Below are positions 28,604 through 39,832 of a stretch of DNA of 64,000 nt, in pieces (position 1 is the first letter of the stretch; each line of letters opens with the position of its first letter). A program made the position numbers and the translations under genes. The notes beneath the pieces were generated by a model. It was not told the DNA's origin, did no database searches, and saw only the letters and a list, made by a program, of their open reading frames with translations. The DNA comes from Niallia sp. FSL W8-0635 (GTDB taxonomy: Bacteria; Bacillota; Bacilli; Bacillales; Cytobacillaceae): contig NZ_JBBOYD010000001.1 in NCBI RefSeq assembly GCF_038007965.1, forward strand, positions 3,264,501 through 3,328,500, written 5' to 3'.

Positions 28604-29482
28604 TTAGTACCCAGCATCTTCTTTTGATGCTGTTAATTTTTGAATCACCCATGTCATAACAAGACAGATTATTAATAAAGCAAAGCCAATTGCACTACCA
28701 TAGCCAAAGTTATATGTTTTAAATGCTTCCTTATACATATACGAAGCCATTACTTCACTGGCACCATTAGGTCCGCCACCAGTCATTACATAAATTAAAT
28801 CAAAGTATTTTAATGAACCTACAATTGCTAAAACGATTGTTACTTTTATTACTGGAGCAATCAATGGAAGCTTAATTTTATAAGCAATTTGGAACGGCGT
28901 TGCTCCGTCGATTTTAGCTGCCTCAATAATTTCATCTGGTACTCCTTTTAAGGCGGCATAATAAATGATGATATAAAAACCTGCATATTGCCATACTATC
29001 GGAATGAAGATAGAGTATAGAACTAAGTTTGGATCTGCTAGCCATATCGGCGTGTTTTCCACTCCAAACATTTCTAATAGTTTGTTCAGCATTCCATTTG
29101 TTGGATCGAAAATTTTTAACCATAATTGAGCAATAGCAACAGAAGATAAAAGCATTGGAATTAAATAAATTTTACGTAATAGTCCTGCGCCTTTAATCTT
29201 ACTAGCTAAAATTAACGAGATTACTAAGTACGCTATTAGGCTTATTGCAGAAAAAACAGCTAATAAAACTGAATGATAAGTACTATTCCAGAACAATTTA
29301 TCTTTCATTAGCTCTATATAATTATCTAGCCCAATAAAAGTCTTAGCCCCTATACCGTCCCAATCCATTAAGCCATAATATCCTGTTAATACGATAGGAA
29401 TATAGATTAAAATTAAAATGAGCAACAGTGCAGGGAGCACATATAGAGTGATTACCCATTTGTTCGACATCACATTTTTCAT
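28604..29482 (-). CDS. Sugar ABC transporter permease (XynF/MsmF-like)
   Basis: CUT1 permease, 292 aa from the ATG at 29482 (MKNVMSNKWVITLYVLPALL). That start has AAGGAGGGAG well spaced upstream. A further in-frame ATG at 29545 exists only because the reading runs through the right-hand side of a long inverted repeat, and it has no ribosome site. EAA loop: DEIIEAAKIDGATPFQIA. Six membrane segments. It is separated from the binding-protein gene by the 77-bp hairpin, which may set the lower permease level. Confidence 0.9.
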   Translation of the reverse strand: MKNVMSNKWVITLYVLPALLLILILIYIPIVLTGYYGLMDWDGIGAKTFIGLDNYIELMKDKLFWNSTYHSVLLAVFSAISLIAYLVISLILASKIKGAGLLRKIYLIPMLLSSVAIAQLWLKIFDPTNGMLNKLLEMFGVENTPIWLADPNLVLYSIFIPIVWQYAGFYIIIYYAALKGVPDEIIEAAKIDGATPFQIAYKIKLPLIAPVIKVTIVLAIVGSLKYFDLIYVMTGGGPNGASEVMASYMYKEAFKTYNFGYGSAIGFALLIICLVMTWVIQKLTASKEDAGY

Positions 29483-29513
29483 TATTCTGTTCTCCCTCCT
29501 TATTGATTGTAAG

Positions 29514-29590
29514 GGCTTTGTCAAATGATAGTATTGGTTATTCACATGTGATTTTCTTACACCAAACCAATATTATCGTTTAACAAAGCC
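29514..29590 (-). repeat. 26-bp inverted repeat with 25-nt loop
   Basis: Arms 29514-29539 and 29565-29590 match at 23 of 26 positions, beginning GGCTTTGT and ending in ACAAAGCC. The loop holds the palindrome TCACATGTGA. No T-run follows on the minus strand. It fits either an intercistronic stability hairpin like that after malE in enterobacteria, or a small MITE with GGCTTTGT ends. Confidence 0.75.
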
Positions 29591-29714
29591 TGTTCTTATA
29601 ATCAACAATGTAAATATCAACACATTATTTTAAACTTTATCAATCTTTTAAAATGTGGAATCTATCTTATTCTTTACGATAGATTCCACATTTGTTGTTC
29701 AGTGCTTTTCTGTG

Positions 29715-31034
29715 TTATTCTTCTTCAGCTAATGCCTGTTCTTGTTTTTTCGTAAATTCTTTTGGCGATGCCTGACCACCAAATAGTGATTGAATCATAT
29801 CAAGATGCACTTGAGCAACCCCTGAGCTCATTTGAACATCTGCATATAGTGTTAAATTGGATGCTGTTCCTAAATCATTTAAAATATCGATATACATTTG
29901 ATCAAGTTCAATATTGGATGTATCAACAACAGTTGCTGGAATTACCCCTGCATCTTTAACAGAGTTTTTGCCCCATTCTTGTACTAGATATGCTACAAAA
30001 TCTTTTGCTTCTTCTTTTACTTTTGATTTTTCAGAAACAAACAGACCAACACCAGGACCACCTACATAGCTGTTAATGTCGCCTTTACCACCTTCATATG
30101 TTGGGAATTTAAAGTATCCTACTTTATCTTTAAATTCTTGCGTAACATCTGGGCTTGTTGTATAGTTTGGCAATTCCCAAGTAGCCATTAAATACATAGC
30201 TGCTTGCTCGTTCATAAAGTATCCTTTTGCCTCGTCATTAGACAGACCATTAAATCCTTTTACAAATCCACCCATATCAACTAATTTTTTTATTTCTTCA
30301 GCTGCTTGAACAAGTGCTGGATCTTCAAAGCTTCCACTACGGTTAATCGCATTTGTTAATACTTCTGGTCCTCCAATTCTATCTGCAAGATACATATACC
30401 ACATAGAACCAGTCCAACGGTCTTTATTACCTAAAGTAATTGGAGTAACATCATTATCAGCTAGCGTTTTAACAACATTTAAGAACTCATCATATGTTTC
30501 AGGAACTTCTAAATTATATTTTTCAAAAATTTCTTTATTGTAATAAACAGGTGTGATATTTAACTCAAGCGGAAGTCCGTAAGTTTTACCATCAATGGCA
30601 AAAGCTTCGGTTGTGCCTGCAACAAATTGATCTTTAAAATTGCTATCAATTACATCATCTAAAGAAGCAAACATTCCACCTTTTACAAATGGCTGCATAT
30701 ATCCTGCTGCCCATGTAACACCAACATCTGGTAGTTCATTGGAAGCAGATAATACTTTAATTTTATCTTTATATTGCTCATTTCCAAGAATCTCTGTTTG
30801 GATTTTCACATCCGGGTGGTCTTTTTCATATTGTTTAATGATATCGTTTACAATTGTGAACTGAGCTTTTGAACTTCCCTCTGGCCACAGATGCATGAAT
30901 TTAATTACGGTTTTATCACCATCATTTGAAGCGCTTTCATTGTTGGAAGAAGTGGATGAAGAACATCCTGCTAAAACTAAAACCATTAATAAAGCAATCG
31001 ATAATAGTGCTGACATTGCTTTTCTATGAAACAT
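29715..31034 (-). CDS. Sugar-binding lipoprotein (XynE-like)
   Basis: Extracellular solute-binding protein of a CUT1 importer, 439 aa. Signal peptide with lipobox LVLAGCSS, lipidated cysteine C24, then a serine/asparagine linker. The bacterial SBP_1 fold is recognisable from PEGSSKAQFTIVNDIIKQYE and YGLPLELNITPVYYNKEIF. First gene of the transporter set, with GGGGGTAG before the ATG. The 108-bp upstream gap contains TTACC/GGTAA arms (31100-31115), a possible site for the adjacent AraC-type regulator. Xylo-oligosaccharide specificity is inferred from context. Confidence 0.88.
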   Translation of the reverse strand: MFHRKAMSALLSIALLMVLVLAGCSSSTSSNNESASNDGDKTVIKFMHLWPEGSSKAQFTIVNDIIKQYEKDHPDVKIQTEILGNEQYKDKIKVLSASNELPDVGVTWAAGYMQPFVKGGMFASLDDVIDSNFKDQFVAGTTEAFAIDGKTYGLPLELNITPVYYNKEIFEKYNLEVPETYDEFLNVVKTLADNDVTPITLGNKDRWTGSMWYMYLADRIGGPEVLTNAINRSGSFEDPALVQAAEEIKKLVDMGGFVKGFNGLSNDEAKGYFMNEQAAMYLMATWELPNYTTSPDVTQEFKDKVGYFKFPTYEGGKGDINSYVGGPGVGLFVSEKSKVKEEAKDFVAYLVQEWGKNSVKDAGVIPATVVDTSNIELDQMYIDILNDLGTASNLTLYADVQMSSGVAQVHLDMIQSLFGGQASPKEFTKKQEQALAEEE

Positions 31035-31142
31035 TAAAACTACCCCCTATAGCATCATATTTATTTCTTTCTTACAAATAAAGTCTATCATTATTGGATT
31101 TACCAAAAAAGGTAACAATGATTAGAAAAAGTTCAACTTTTT

Positions 31143-31928
31143 TTAGAAAGCCCTTTCAATATTTACCTTTCGATAGGCACTCGGTGTTATCCCTTCTAAT
31201 TCTTTAAAGATTTTAATAAAATATTTAGCTGTTTTATATCCTGACTCTTCCGCAATGTCAGCAATCGAAAGCTTCGTAGAGATAAGCAAATTTTTAGCAT
31301 GCTGAATTCTTCTTCTCGTTATATATTCACTAAACGTTAAATGAATTTCTTCTTTGAATAGCACACTAAAATAGCTCGGATTTAAATAAACATGATCAGC
31401 TACTTCACGTTGATTCAATTCTTCTTTTAAATGCTTTTCAATATATTGTAAAGCTTTCTGTATTGGTTCTCTAGCTGATTCATTTGTTACGGTTGCATCA
31501 ATCAATTTATCATCAACAACTCTTGAGATAATATTGGCTCTTTCTCTATTTTTGTCAATCTTAATGGCATCTTCTACTGCTTCAACTAATTTCTTCTTAC
31601 TAATTGGCTTTAGTAAATAATTAATAACACCCAAGCGAAGAGCTTCTTGGGCATACTCAAACTCAGAATAGGCAGAGATAACAATAACCACTGGTAAATA
31701 ATTTTGATCTTTTATTGTTTTCAACATAGTTATCCCAGTGATTTTTGGCATGCGAATATCTGTTATAAGGATGTTTACTTTTTGTTTTTTCATGATGTCA
31801 ATTGCAGACTCCGCATTTGCAGCCAATAATATTTGATATTGACCGTTAGACCAATTCTCCAATGTTTTTTTTATCCCTTCCCTTGATCTTGGCTCATCAT
31901 CGACAATCAAAATTGTTTTTGTATTCAT
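31143..31928 (-). CDS. AraC-type response regulator (YesN/XynD-like)
   Basis: Two-component response regulator, 261 aa. Receiver domain (about 1-120) with D11-E12, phospho-acceptor D57 in ITDIRMPKITG and the lysine of LLKPISKKKL. An AraC/XylS double helix-turn-helix occupies about 160-258 (NPSYFSVLFKEEIHLTFSEY and ADIAEESGYKTAKYFIKIF). It starts 2 bp after the kinase stop, with GGAGGTATG upstream. It likely activates the transporter genes directly downstream, as its Geobacillus counterpart does for xynEFG; the DNA site is not established. Confidence 0.92.
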   Translation of the reverse strand: MNTKTILIVDDEPRSREGIKKTLENWSNGQYQILLAANAESAIDIMKKQKVNILITDIRMPKITGITMLKTIKDQNYLPVVIVISAYSEFEYAQEALRLGVINYLLKPISKKKLVEAVEDAIKIDKNRERANIISRVVDDKLIDATVTNESAREPIQKALQYIEKHLKEELNQREVADHVYLNPSYFSVLFKEEIHLTFSEYITRRRIQHAKNLLISTKLSIADIAEESGYKTAKYFIKIFKELEGITPSAYRKVNIERAF

Positions 31929-31930
31929 CC

Positions 31931-33673
31931 TTACATACCTCCATCTTTTGGAATTTCAAAAGAAATTAGTGTTCCTTCATTTTCGATACTTTCTATAATT
32001 AGTCCCTTTTGTTGCCTTTTCTGATAATAGAGTGTAAGCCTTTTATATACATTAGAAAGAGCCATTCCCTTGCCTGTTGCTGAATCAATGCCCCCTTTTT
32101 CCATTGATTCTTTAATACTATTTAATTTTGATGCACTAATGCCGATGCCATCATCTCTCACACTAACCTTGATCCTATCAATCTCTTCTGCTTGTTCAAC
32201 CGTAACATCAACTATGCACTGTCCTAGCTTATTCTCTGCTCCATGCAAAACAGCATTCTCAACTAAAGGCTGTATCAAAAATTTAGGGATTTTTACCTCC
32301 TCAAAGGCTTCAGGAAGCTCTATATGCCATTTCAGTTGCTCGCCAAATCTCATTTTCATTATTTCCATATAATCCTCTATATGTTCTATCTCATCCTTTA
32401 TCCGTACCCATTCATCCTCTGAAGAACGTGAAATGGTGTATCGAAATAAATTAGACATCGTAACAACAAGTTCAGCTAACTCTTCCTCCTCCTTTTCTTC
32501 TAGAGTCCAATGAAGAGCATCTAAAGTATTAAATAAAAAATGAGGATTAATCTGAGCTTGCAATGCTCTTAATTCACTTCGACTCCGAATAATTTCCTTT
32601 TGATAAACCATTGTGATTAAATGATTGGTTTCTTTTACAAGCTGATTATATGTACTGTTTAATTCATTTATTTCATTAACAGATGAGATATTAGGTGTAA
32701 GTGGTAAGGAGCCTTCACTAGCAAATCTCATCGTTTTTGTTAAACGTATAATAGGTCTAGTAATCATATTGGAAAGAAAAAAAGAGCAAACAAAATATAT
32801 TAGTAATCCAATTATTCCAGCTAAAAGGATGCTTGTTCTTAGCACAGTTATCCCTTCTGTTAAAGTATTGAACGGAGTTAGAATTAGAACCGTCCAACCA
32901 GTGACATAGGAAAAATTCTTAGTAATCATGTAATCCTTTTCATTTATTCGGACAATTTTTTTATCACTTTCGACGATAGACTCAGTTGCTTGCTCATAAT
33001 TAGTGATAATCGGTTTATTTAATTCGTCTAAAAGCATAAAATATTGATTCGTTTCATCTGTAAGCGTTTGATTAGCAAATTTAAAATAATTATCATAAAT
33101 GCTAAAAAGTAGATATCCTCCATTGGCAAAACTGCGATTAATTAGATTTACCCTTCTAATAGCAAGAAAATAGTTGCTATCATTTGGATCCTCTCCAATC
33201 CAGACAAGACTTCCTTTTGCTTCATCCGCCTTTTTAACCCAATTTGCATCTAGACTAGTCATTAAATTTGCATCATCCAAAGGTAAAATACGAGTTTGAT
33301 TACTTGTAAACAATTGAAAAGAAAAAATGCCATCAGAATTAGCTGTAATTGTATTGACGGTTCCCATTAACTCTTGTCTTTCATGGAAGGCCACTTGCCT
33401 TTGCTCGTATTCCTTTGTTAATAGCTTTTGGACTTTATCATTTGTCGCTACTAGCTTTGATGCCATATTTAATTGTTCATATAAGGTCTCAATTCTACCA
33501 TTTGCTTCCACTGCCACTTGCTGAATTTGTTTTTCTGCATTGTTTTCTAATAATGAGGACACTTGATTAAAGATCAATATACTAACAAATAAAAGAACGA
33601 CTATCATAACAGATAAAAAAACAAATAAAATTTGATTCCTTAATGTATTCCATTTTCTTAATAAATTGAACAT
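31931..33673 (-). CDS. YesM/XynC-type sensor histidine kinase
   Basis: Membrane sensor kinase, 580 aa from the ATG at 33673 (MFNLLRKWNTLRNQ). I prefer this over an in-frame ATG 17 codons earlier because GAAAGG lies upstream and the family begins there. TM1 near 12-32, a large extracytoplasmic Cache-like region, TM2 near 270-292, HAMP, then the His_kinase motif LRALQAQINPHFLFNTLDAL and an HATPase domain with VENAVLHG and DDGIGI. It probably senses xylo-oligosaccharides, alone or through the binding protein. First gene of the island's main minus-strand series. Confidence 0.9.
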   Translation of the reverse strand: MFNLLRKWNTLRNQILFVFLSVMIVVLLFVSILIFNQVSSLLENNAEKQIQQVAVEANGRIETLYEQLNMASKLVATNDKVQKLLTKEYEQRQVAFHERQELMGTVNTITANSDGIFSFQLFTSNQTRILPLDDANLMTSLDANWVKKADEAKGSLVWIGEDPNDSNYFLAIRRVNLINRSFANGGYLLFSIYDNYFKFANQTLTDETNQYFMLLDELNKPIITNYEQATESIVESDKKIVRINEKDYMITKNFSYVTGWTVLILTPFNTLTEGITVLRTSILLAGIIGLLIYFVCSFFLSNMITRPIIRLTKTMRFASEGSLPLTPNISSVNEINELNSTYNQLVKETNHLITMVYQKEIIRSRSELRALQAQINPHFLFNTLDALHWTLEEKEEEELAELVVTMSNLFRYTISRSSEDEWVRIKDEIEHIEDYMEIMKMRFGEQLKWHIELPEAFEEVKIPKFLIQPLVENAVLHGAENKLGQCIVDVTVEQAEEIDRIKVSVRDDGIGISASKLNSIKESMEKGGIDSATGKGMALSNVYKRLTLYYQKRQQKGLIIESIENEGTLISFEIPKDGGM

Positions 33674-33763
33674 CCATTTATCGCCTTTCTCTTTATTTGC
33701 ACCATTATTATACCAAAAATTCATTTACTTGGTTTATTCATTATACAAATAAACATAATTTAC

Positions 33764-33815
33764 AAAAAAAGAGAGCCTGTTCATTTCTTTTGTAAGAAGT
33801 TCAGACTCACTCTTT
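33764..33815 (-). terminator. fxsA terminator
   Basis: On the minus strand AAGAGTGAGTCTGAAC pairs, with wobbles, to a 3' arm ending GGCTCTCTT and running into TTTTTTT. It lies after the fxsA stop and isolates the kinase gene of the island from backbone transcription. Confidence 0.7.
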
Positions 33816-33853
33816 ATTACTATATATCATTATTAATTCCTTTTTGTCTATAC

Positions 33854-34243
33854 TTATTGAATAATAGTCACTCTATTTTTCTTTTGCAACTTTCTTTGTA
33901 TGCCTTTCATTAAGAGTACCTTTATGATTCTTCTTGTAGGTGGGATTAACATAATAGCTCCCACAATATCTGTTAAAAATCCAGGGAAAAGTAATAGTAC
34001 TCCTCCAATAAGAACACAAAAGCTATCTAGTATAGCGTCTCCAGGCATTATCCCTTGATTTAATTGAACCTGCACATTACGAATTGCCTTTAATCCCTGT
34101 TTCTTTAATAATATAGCTCCAAGAATTCCTGTTCCTATTACAACAAATAAAGTTTCTGGGATTCCAATTAAATTCCCTGCTAAGAGAAAGATTATAAGCT
34201 CTATTATTGGTAATAATAGCAAGCCAATGAAAAAATTCCGCAT
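33854..34243 (-). CDS. fxsA: FxsA family membrane protein
   Basis: 129-residue cytoplasmic membrane protein of the FxsA family, named for suppression of F-exclusion of phage T7 when overproduced in E. coli; native role unknown. Three or four hydrophobic segments: about 5-20, 26-45 and 75-105 (LIGGVLLLFPGFLTDIVGAIMLIP, the most conserved part of the family). The tail is basic. Start ATG at 34243. It is the first backbone gene right of the island; in B. subtilis it lies near pyk and ytvI as well. Confidence 0.9.
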   Translation of the reverse strand: MRNFFIGLLLLPIIELIIFLLAGNLIGIPETLFVVIGTGILGAILLKKQGLKAIRNVQVQLNQGIMPGDAILDSFCVLIGGVLLLFPGFLTDIVGAIMLIPPTRRIIKVLLMKGIQRKLQKKNRVTIIQ

Positions 34244-34478
34244 AAATTGTCACCGTCCTTCTCTTGTCTACCTACTTACATTATACCTTTTTTCCTTTGC
34301 TGCGGATAGTAGACAGACTTTCGTCCTACTGTTTATTTATGGAAATATTTTTTTGGGTGATTGGGCTAAGGAGATCTCTTGGAGGTGTAATGTTTCAATG
34401 GGCGATGAGGATGAAACTCTAATTTTCTTTCCAACTGCTATCATGGCTTTCATCCAAATACTAAACTTTCCTATCTAT

Positions 34479-34527
34479 AAAAAAAAGAAGAATATCCCTT
34501 GCCTTATGGGCAAGAATATTCTTCTTT
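34479..34527 (-). terminator. pyk terminator
   Basis: A stem of about 20 bp between 34484-34502 and 34507-34527 (AAGAAGAATAT and ATATTCTTCTT at its base), with a TTAT loop and T-runs on both strands. It lies about 10 bp beyond the pyk stop. Confidence 0.92.
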
Positions 34528-34537
34528 TAATCATTTT

Positions 34538-36298
34538 TTATAGTACGCTAGCATGTCCGCTATATACGTATCCACTGCGGGAATCAACAGTAATATCTAA
34601 ACCATCTTTTAAGATACTTGTTGCATTTTCTACTCCTACGATAACAGGAATCCCAATGTTCAAGCCTACAACAGCTGCATGGCTTGTTAGGCCACCTTCT
34701 TCGACAATTAATGCACTACATTTTTCTAATGCAGGTACCATATCGCGGTCCGTTGCGTTTGTAACAAGAATCGACCCAGATTTAACTTTATCTAGTGCTT
34801 CTTTTGCACTAGTAGCAATTACAGCTTTACCGAAAGCTGTTTTACGGCCAATCCCTTGTCCTTTAGCAAGCACATCTCCAATTACATGAATTTTCATGAT
34901 GTTTGTTGTACCCGCTTCTCCAACAGGAAGACCTGCTGTAATAACTACTAAATCGCCATGTGTAACAATAGAGCTGTTAACACCTTCTTGAACTGCTACA
35001 TCTAGCATTTCATCTGTTGATTCAGATTTTTGGCTTAGACGTGGATATACTCCCCAAACAAGCGCTAATTGTCTTTGAATTCTTGCATCATATGTTACAG
35101 CGACAATTGGAGCCTCTGGGCGGTATTTAGAAATCATTCTTGCAGTATGGCCACTACCAGTTGGTGTGATTACCGCTTTAACTTCTAAATTTAATGCTGT
35201 ATGGGCAACAGATTGTCCGATTGAATCAGTAATTGAATGCTCAGAATCTTTGCTGCGTTTAGATAAAGTTTCTTTATAATTTAATGCTTCTTCTGCTCTT
35301 GAAGCAATATTATTCATCGTTTGTACAGCTTCTACTGGATATGATCCTGCTGCTGTTTCACCCGAAAGCATAATTGCATCTGTACCATCAAAGATTGCAT
35401 TTGCTACATCACTTGCTTCTGCGCGAGTTGGACGTGGATTACGTTGCATAGAGTCTAGCATTTGCGTTGCAGTTATAACTGGTTTACCTAAAGTGTTACA
35501 TTTTTTAATTAATAGCTTTTGTACTAATGGTACTTCTTCAGCTGGAATTTCTACCCCTAAATCTCCACGAGCAACCATTAATCCATCAGAAACCTCTAGA
35601 ATCTCATCAATATTATCCACACCTTCTTGGTTTTCAATCTTAGGAATAATATGGATATGTGATGCATTATTATCTTCTAATAATTGCTTAATTTCTAAAA
35701 CATCAGATGCGCGTCGTACAAAAGATGCAGCAATAAAATCGATTCCTTGTTCGATACCAAAACGGATATCATTTGCATCTTTTTCTGTCATACCAGGAAG
35801 CTTAACAGCAACTCCAGGAACGTTTACACCTTTTTTATTTTTTAATGTACCAGAATTTAAAATTTTTGTATGTATCTCACCAGCTGATTTGTCTACTTTT
35901 GTTACTTCAAGACCAATTAAGCCATCATCAAGTAGAATTTTGCTACCTGGCTCCACATCATCAATTAAACCTTCATAAGTAACAGAGAATTTTTCTGTTG
36001 TTCCTTCAACTTCTGTCATTGAAACAATGATATCATTGCCTGCAACTAATTCAATAGCACCATTTTGCATATTGTTTGTTCTGATTTCTGGACCTTTTGT
36101 ATCTAAAAGAATCGCAATATTATTTCCAGTAATCTCTGCTGCTTCGCGAATATTTTTTATTCTAGCACCATGCTCTTCAAAATCGCCATGTGAAAAGTTA
36201 AGACGAGCAACATTCATTCCAGCTTCCATTAATTGCGTTAATTTTTCCACGCTTTCACTTGCAGGACCAATAGTACATACAATCTTCGTTTTACGCAT
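34538..36298 (-). CDS. pyk: Pyruvate kinase
   Basis: Transfers phosphate from PEP to ADP, last step of glycolysis. 586 residues, the Bacillus long form with an extra C-terminal PEP-utiliser-like domain (about 480-586; [20 protein letters not shown] and [13 protein letters not shown]). N-terminal [14 protein letters not shown], the metal-site [17 protein letters not shown] and the [12 protein letters not shown] and ATQMLDSM blocks are intact. It is downstream of pfkA with a 120-bp gap holding a 14-bp hairpin, so pfkA-pyk is the usual operon with possible differential expression. Confidence 0.97.
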   Translation of the reverse strand: MRKTKIVCTIGPASESVEKLTQLMEAGMNVARLNFSHGDFEEHGARIKNIREAAEITGNNIAILLDTKGPEIRTNNMQNGAIELVAGNDIIVSMTEVEGTTEKFSVTYEGLIDDVEPGSKILLDDGLIGLEVTKVDKSAGEIHTKILNSGTLKNKKGVNVPGVAVKLPGMTEKDANDIRFGIEQGIDFIAASFVRRASDVLEIKQLLEDNNASHIHIIPKIENQEGVDNIDEILEVSDGLMVARGDLGVEIPAEEVPLVQKLLIKKCNTLGKPVITATQMLDSMQRNPRPTRAEASDVANAIFDGTDAIMLSGETAAGSYPVEAVQTMNNIASRAEEALNYKETLSKRSKDSEHSITDSIGQSVAHTALNLEVKAVITPTGSGHTARMISKYRPEAPIVAVTYDARIQRQLALVWGVYPRLSQKSESTDEMLDVAVQEGVNSSIVTHGDLVVITAGLPVGEAGTTNIMKIHVIGDVLAKGQGIGRKTAFGKAVIATSAKEALDKVKSGSILVTNATDRDMVPALEKCSALIVEEGGLTSHAAVVGLNIGIPVIVGVENATSILKDGLDITVDSRSGYVYSGHASVL

Positions 36299-36353
36299 TA
36301 ATAATACCTCCGATAAATAATAGTAAAAAAATAATAGCTAAGTTCACAGCATT

Positions 36354-36411
36354 TTAGGAATTTATGAGTTATCTGTACCATAGAATGTACTAAATAATCA
36401 TAAATTCCTAA
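36354..36411 (-). other. Intercistronic hairpin between pfkA and pyk
   Basis: TTAGGAATTTATGA (36354-36367) and TCATAAATTCCTAA (36398-36411) are a perfect 14-bp inverted repeat around a 30-nt loop. It starts 8 bp past the pfkA stop. AT-rich with no T-run, so more likely a processing or stability element than a terminator. Confidence 0.65.
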
Positions 36412-36418
36412 TGATTTA

Positions 36419-37946
<1,528 letters not shown>

Positions 37947-38900
37947 TTAACTATTTTTATATGCCCCGATATTTTTAAACTTAGCATAGCGATGATCCAC
38001 AAGTTCTTCCTTTGTCATCCTTTTTAATTCTTTAAGAGATGTATATAATACCTCATCGATTTGCTCCGCTTGTTCTTTTATATCATGATGTGCTCCACCT
38101 TTGACTTCCCTTATAATCGAATCAATGATACCTAATCCCTTTAAATCTGGAGCAGTAATCTTCATTTTTTCTGCAGCTTGTTTTGCCTGTCCAGCATCTT
38201 TCCATAAAATAGATGCTGCTCCCTCTGGAGTAATAACCGAGTAAGTAGAGTTCTCCAGCATATGGATATGGTTACCAACACCAAGAGCTAAGGCTCCACC
38301 ACTACCACCTTCACCTATTACAATACAAACAATTGGGACTTGCATCGATGCCATTTCAAATAAATTTTTGGCAATTGCTTCACTTTGCCCTCTTTCTTCA
38401 GCAGCTTTACCTGGATATGCACCTTTTGTATCAATAAAACAAATAATAGGACGATTAAACTTATCTGCTTGCTTCATTAAACGAAGCGCTTTTCGATATC
38501 CTTCTGGATGTGGCATACCAAAATTTCTACGGATATTTTCTTTCGTATCCTTCCCTCTTTGATGACCAACAATCGTTACTGGCAGTCCTTTATATTTAGC
38601 AATACCACCTACGATTGCCTCATCATCTCCAAAGCCTCTATCTCCATGCAACTCGATAAAATCAGTAAATAAATGAGGGATATAATCAAGTGTTGTTGGT
38701 CTATTAGGATGCCTAGCAATTTGAACCCTATCCCAAGGTTTCATATTATCATAGACATCTTTCTCAAGTTTTTTTAAGCGAATTTCCAATTTTTCAATTT
38801 CCATGCTTAAATCTACATTTGCATTTTCCGAGAAATCCTTTAACTCCTTGATTTTATCCTTCAATTCATTAATAGGCTTATCAAAATCTAATCCTACCAC
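37947..38900 (-). CDS. accA: Acetyl-CoA carboxylase carboxyltransferase subunit alpha
   Basis: Alpha subunit of the carboxyltransferase that makes malonyl-CoA for fatty acid synthesis. 317 aa (B. subtilis 325; the tail is shorter here). Coiled-coil N-terminus (about 8-55), then the crotonase-fold core with [39 protein letters not shown] and the oxyanion-type [15 protein letters not shown]. It overlaps the end of accD by 7 bp, so the subunits are translationally coupled. Confidence 0.96.
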   Translation of the reverse strand: MVGLDFDKPINELKDKIKELKDFSENANVDLSMEIEKLEIRLKKLEKDVYDNMKPWDRVQIARHPNRPTTLDYIPHLFTDFIELHGDRGFGDDEAIVGGIAKYKGLPVTIVGHQRGKDTKENIRRNFGMPHPEGYRKALRLMKQADKFNRPIICFIDTKGAYPGKAAEERGQSEAIAKNLFEMASMQVPIVCIVIGEGGSGGALALGVGNHIHMLENSTYSVITPEGAASILWKDAGQAKQAAEKMKITAPDLKGLGIIDSIIREVKGGAHHDIKEQAEQIDEVLYTSLKELKRMTKEELVDHRYAKFKNIGAYKNS

Positions 38901-39763
38901 TCTAATTCACCACCAGTCTGATGCATTTCAAGCACTAAGCTAAGCTTTTCTTTTAATTCTAATCTTGGTATTACCGCATCTAATTGACCATGTTTGAGTA
39001 AAAATTCTGCTGTTTGGAAGTCCTCTGGAAGCTCCTCACCTATCGTTTGCTCAATAATTCGACGCCCTGCAAAGCCAATTAAAGCGCCCGGTTCAGCAAA
39101 ATTATAATCTCCAAGTGAGGCAAAGCTTGCAGAAACTCCTCCTGTCGTTGGATGGGTCATTATTGTTATATATAAACCACCATTATCACTAAATCGTTTT
39201 AATGCCGTACTCGTCTTAGCCATTTGCATCAGACTAAGAACACCTTCCTGCATTCTTGCCCCACCTGAAGCAGTAAAAATAATAAAAGGTACAGAAAGCT
39301 CGTCTGCCTTTTCTATAGCCAAAGTAATTTTTTCTCCTACTACTGACCCCATACTTCCCATTCGGAATGAAGAATCCATTACTGCTATCACTACTTTGTT
39401 TCCATTAATTTCTCCAGTACCAGTTACAACCGCTTCATTCATATTGGTTTTCTGAATATCTCCGGATATCTTATCCTCATAGCCTGGAAAGTTTAAAGGA
39501 TTACCTGTTTTCATATCCTCATTTAACTCCATGAATGTTGCTTCATCCAGGATACTATTCATTCGCTCATAAGCCTTCATTGGCAAATGATAACCACAGT
39601 TTAGACACACCTTTAAATTCTTCTGTAACTCACGTGTATACATTATTTTCTTACAATTAGAACATTTTGTCATAATACCTTCTGGCACTTCATTTTTCGA
39701 TAGTTCTGAAGGCAACGTTGCATATTTAAGCTTTTTTGATTTCGAAAATATCCCCTTAATCAA
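38894..39763 (-). CDS. accD: Acetyl-CoA carboxylase carboxyltransferase subunit beta
   Basis: Beta subunit of the carboxyltransferase, 289 aa. A four-cysteine zinc ribbon is formed by C34, C37, C53 and C56 (MTKCSNCKK / VCLNCGYH), followed by the crotonase-fold core with [12 protein letters not shown] and [13 protein letters not shown]. It pairs with AccA encoded immediately downstream. The start ATG has GGGGAGG upstream. It is preceded by the GntR-type regulator gene with a 69-bp gap on the same strand. Confidence 0.96.
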   Translation of the reverse strand: MIKGIFSKSKKLKYATLPSELSKNEVPEGIMTKCSNCKKIMYTRELQKNLKVCLNCGYHLPMKAYERMNSILDEATFMELNEDMKTGNPLNFPGYEDKISGDIQKTNMNEAVVTGTGEINGNKVVIAVMDSSFRMGSMGSVVGEKITLAIEKADELSVPFIIFTASGGARMQEGVLSLMQMAKTSTALKRFSDNGGLYITIMTHPTTGGVSASFASLGDYNFAEPGALIGFAGRRIIEQTIGEELPEDFQTAEFLLKHGQLDAVIPRLELKEKLSLVLEMHQTGGELEW

Positions 39764-39832
39764 TATGGAAACCTCCCCATAAGTAACAATTTAGATTTGA
39801 ATCGGATTCCTGTCATATCCATGCACCATTAT

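Noticed and set aside
29483..29545. N-terminal extension of the XynF-like permease to the ATG at 29545
   Set aside because: The extension runs through an inverted repeat and lacks a ribosome site; the ATG at 29482 has a strong one.
34227..34889. Long plus-strand reading frame overlapping fxsA and pyk regions
   Set aside because: It runs antisense through pyk and its terminator, with no ribosome site; a shadow of the real genes.
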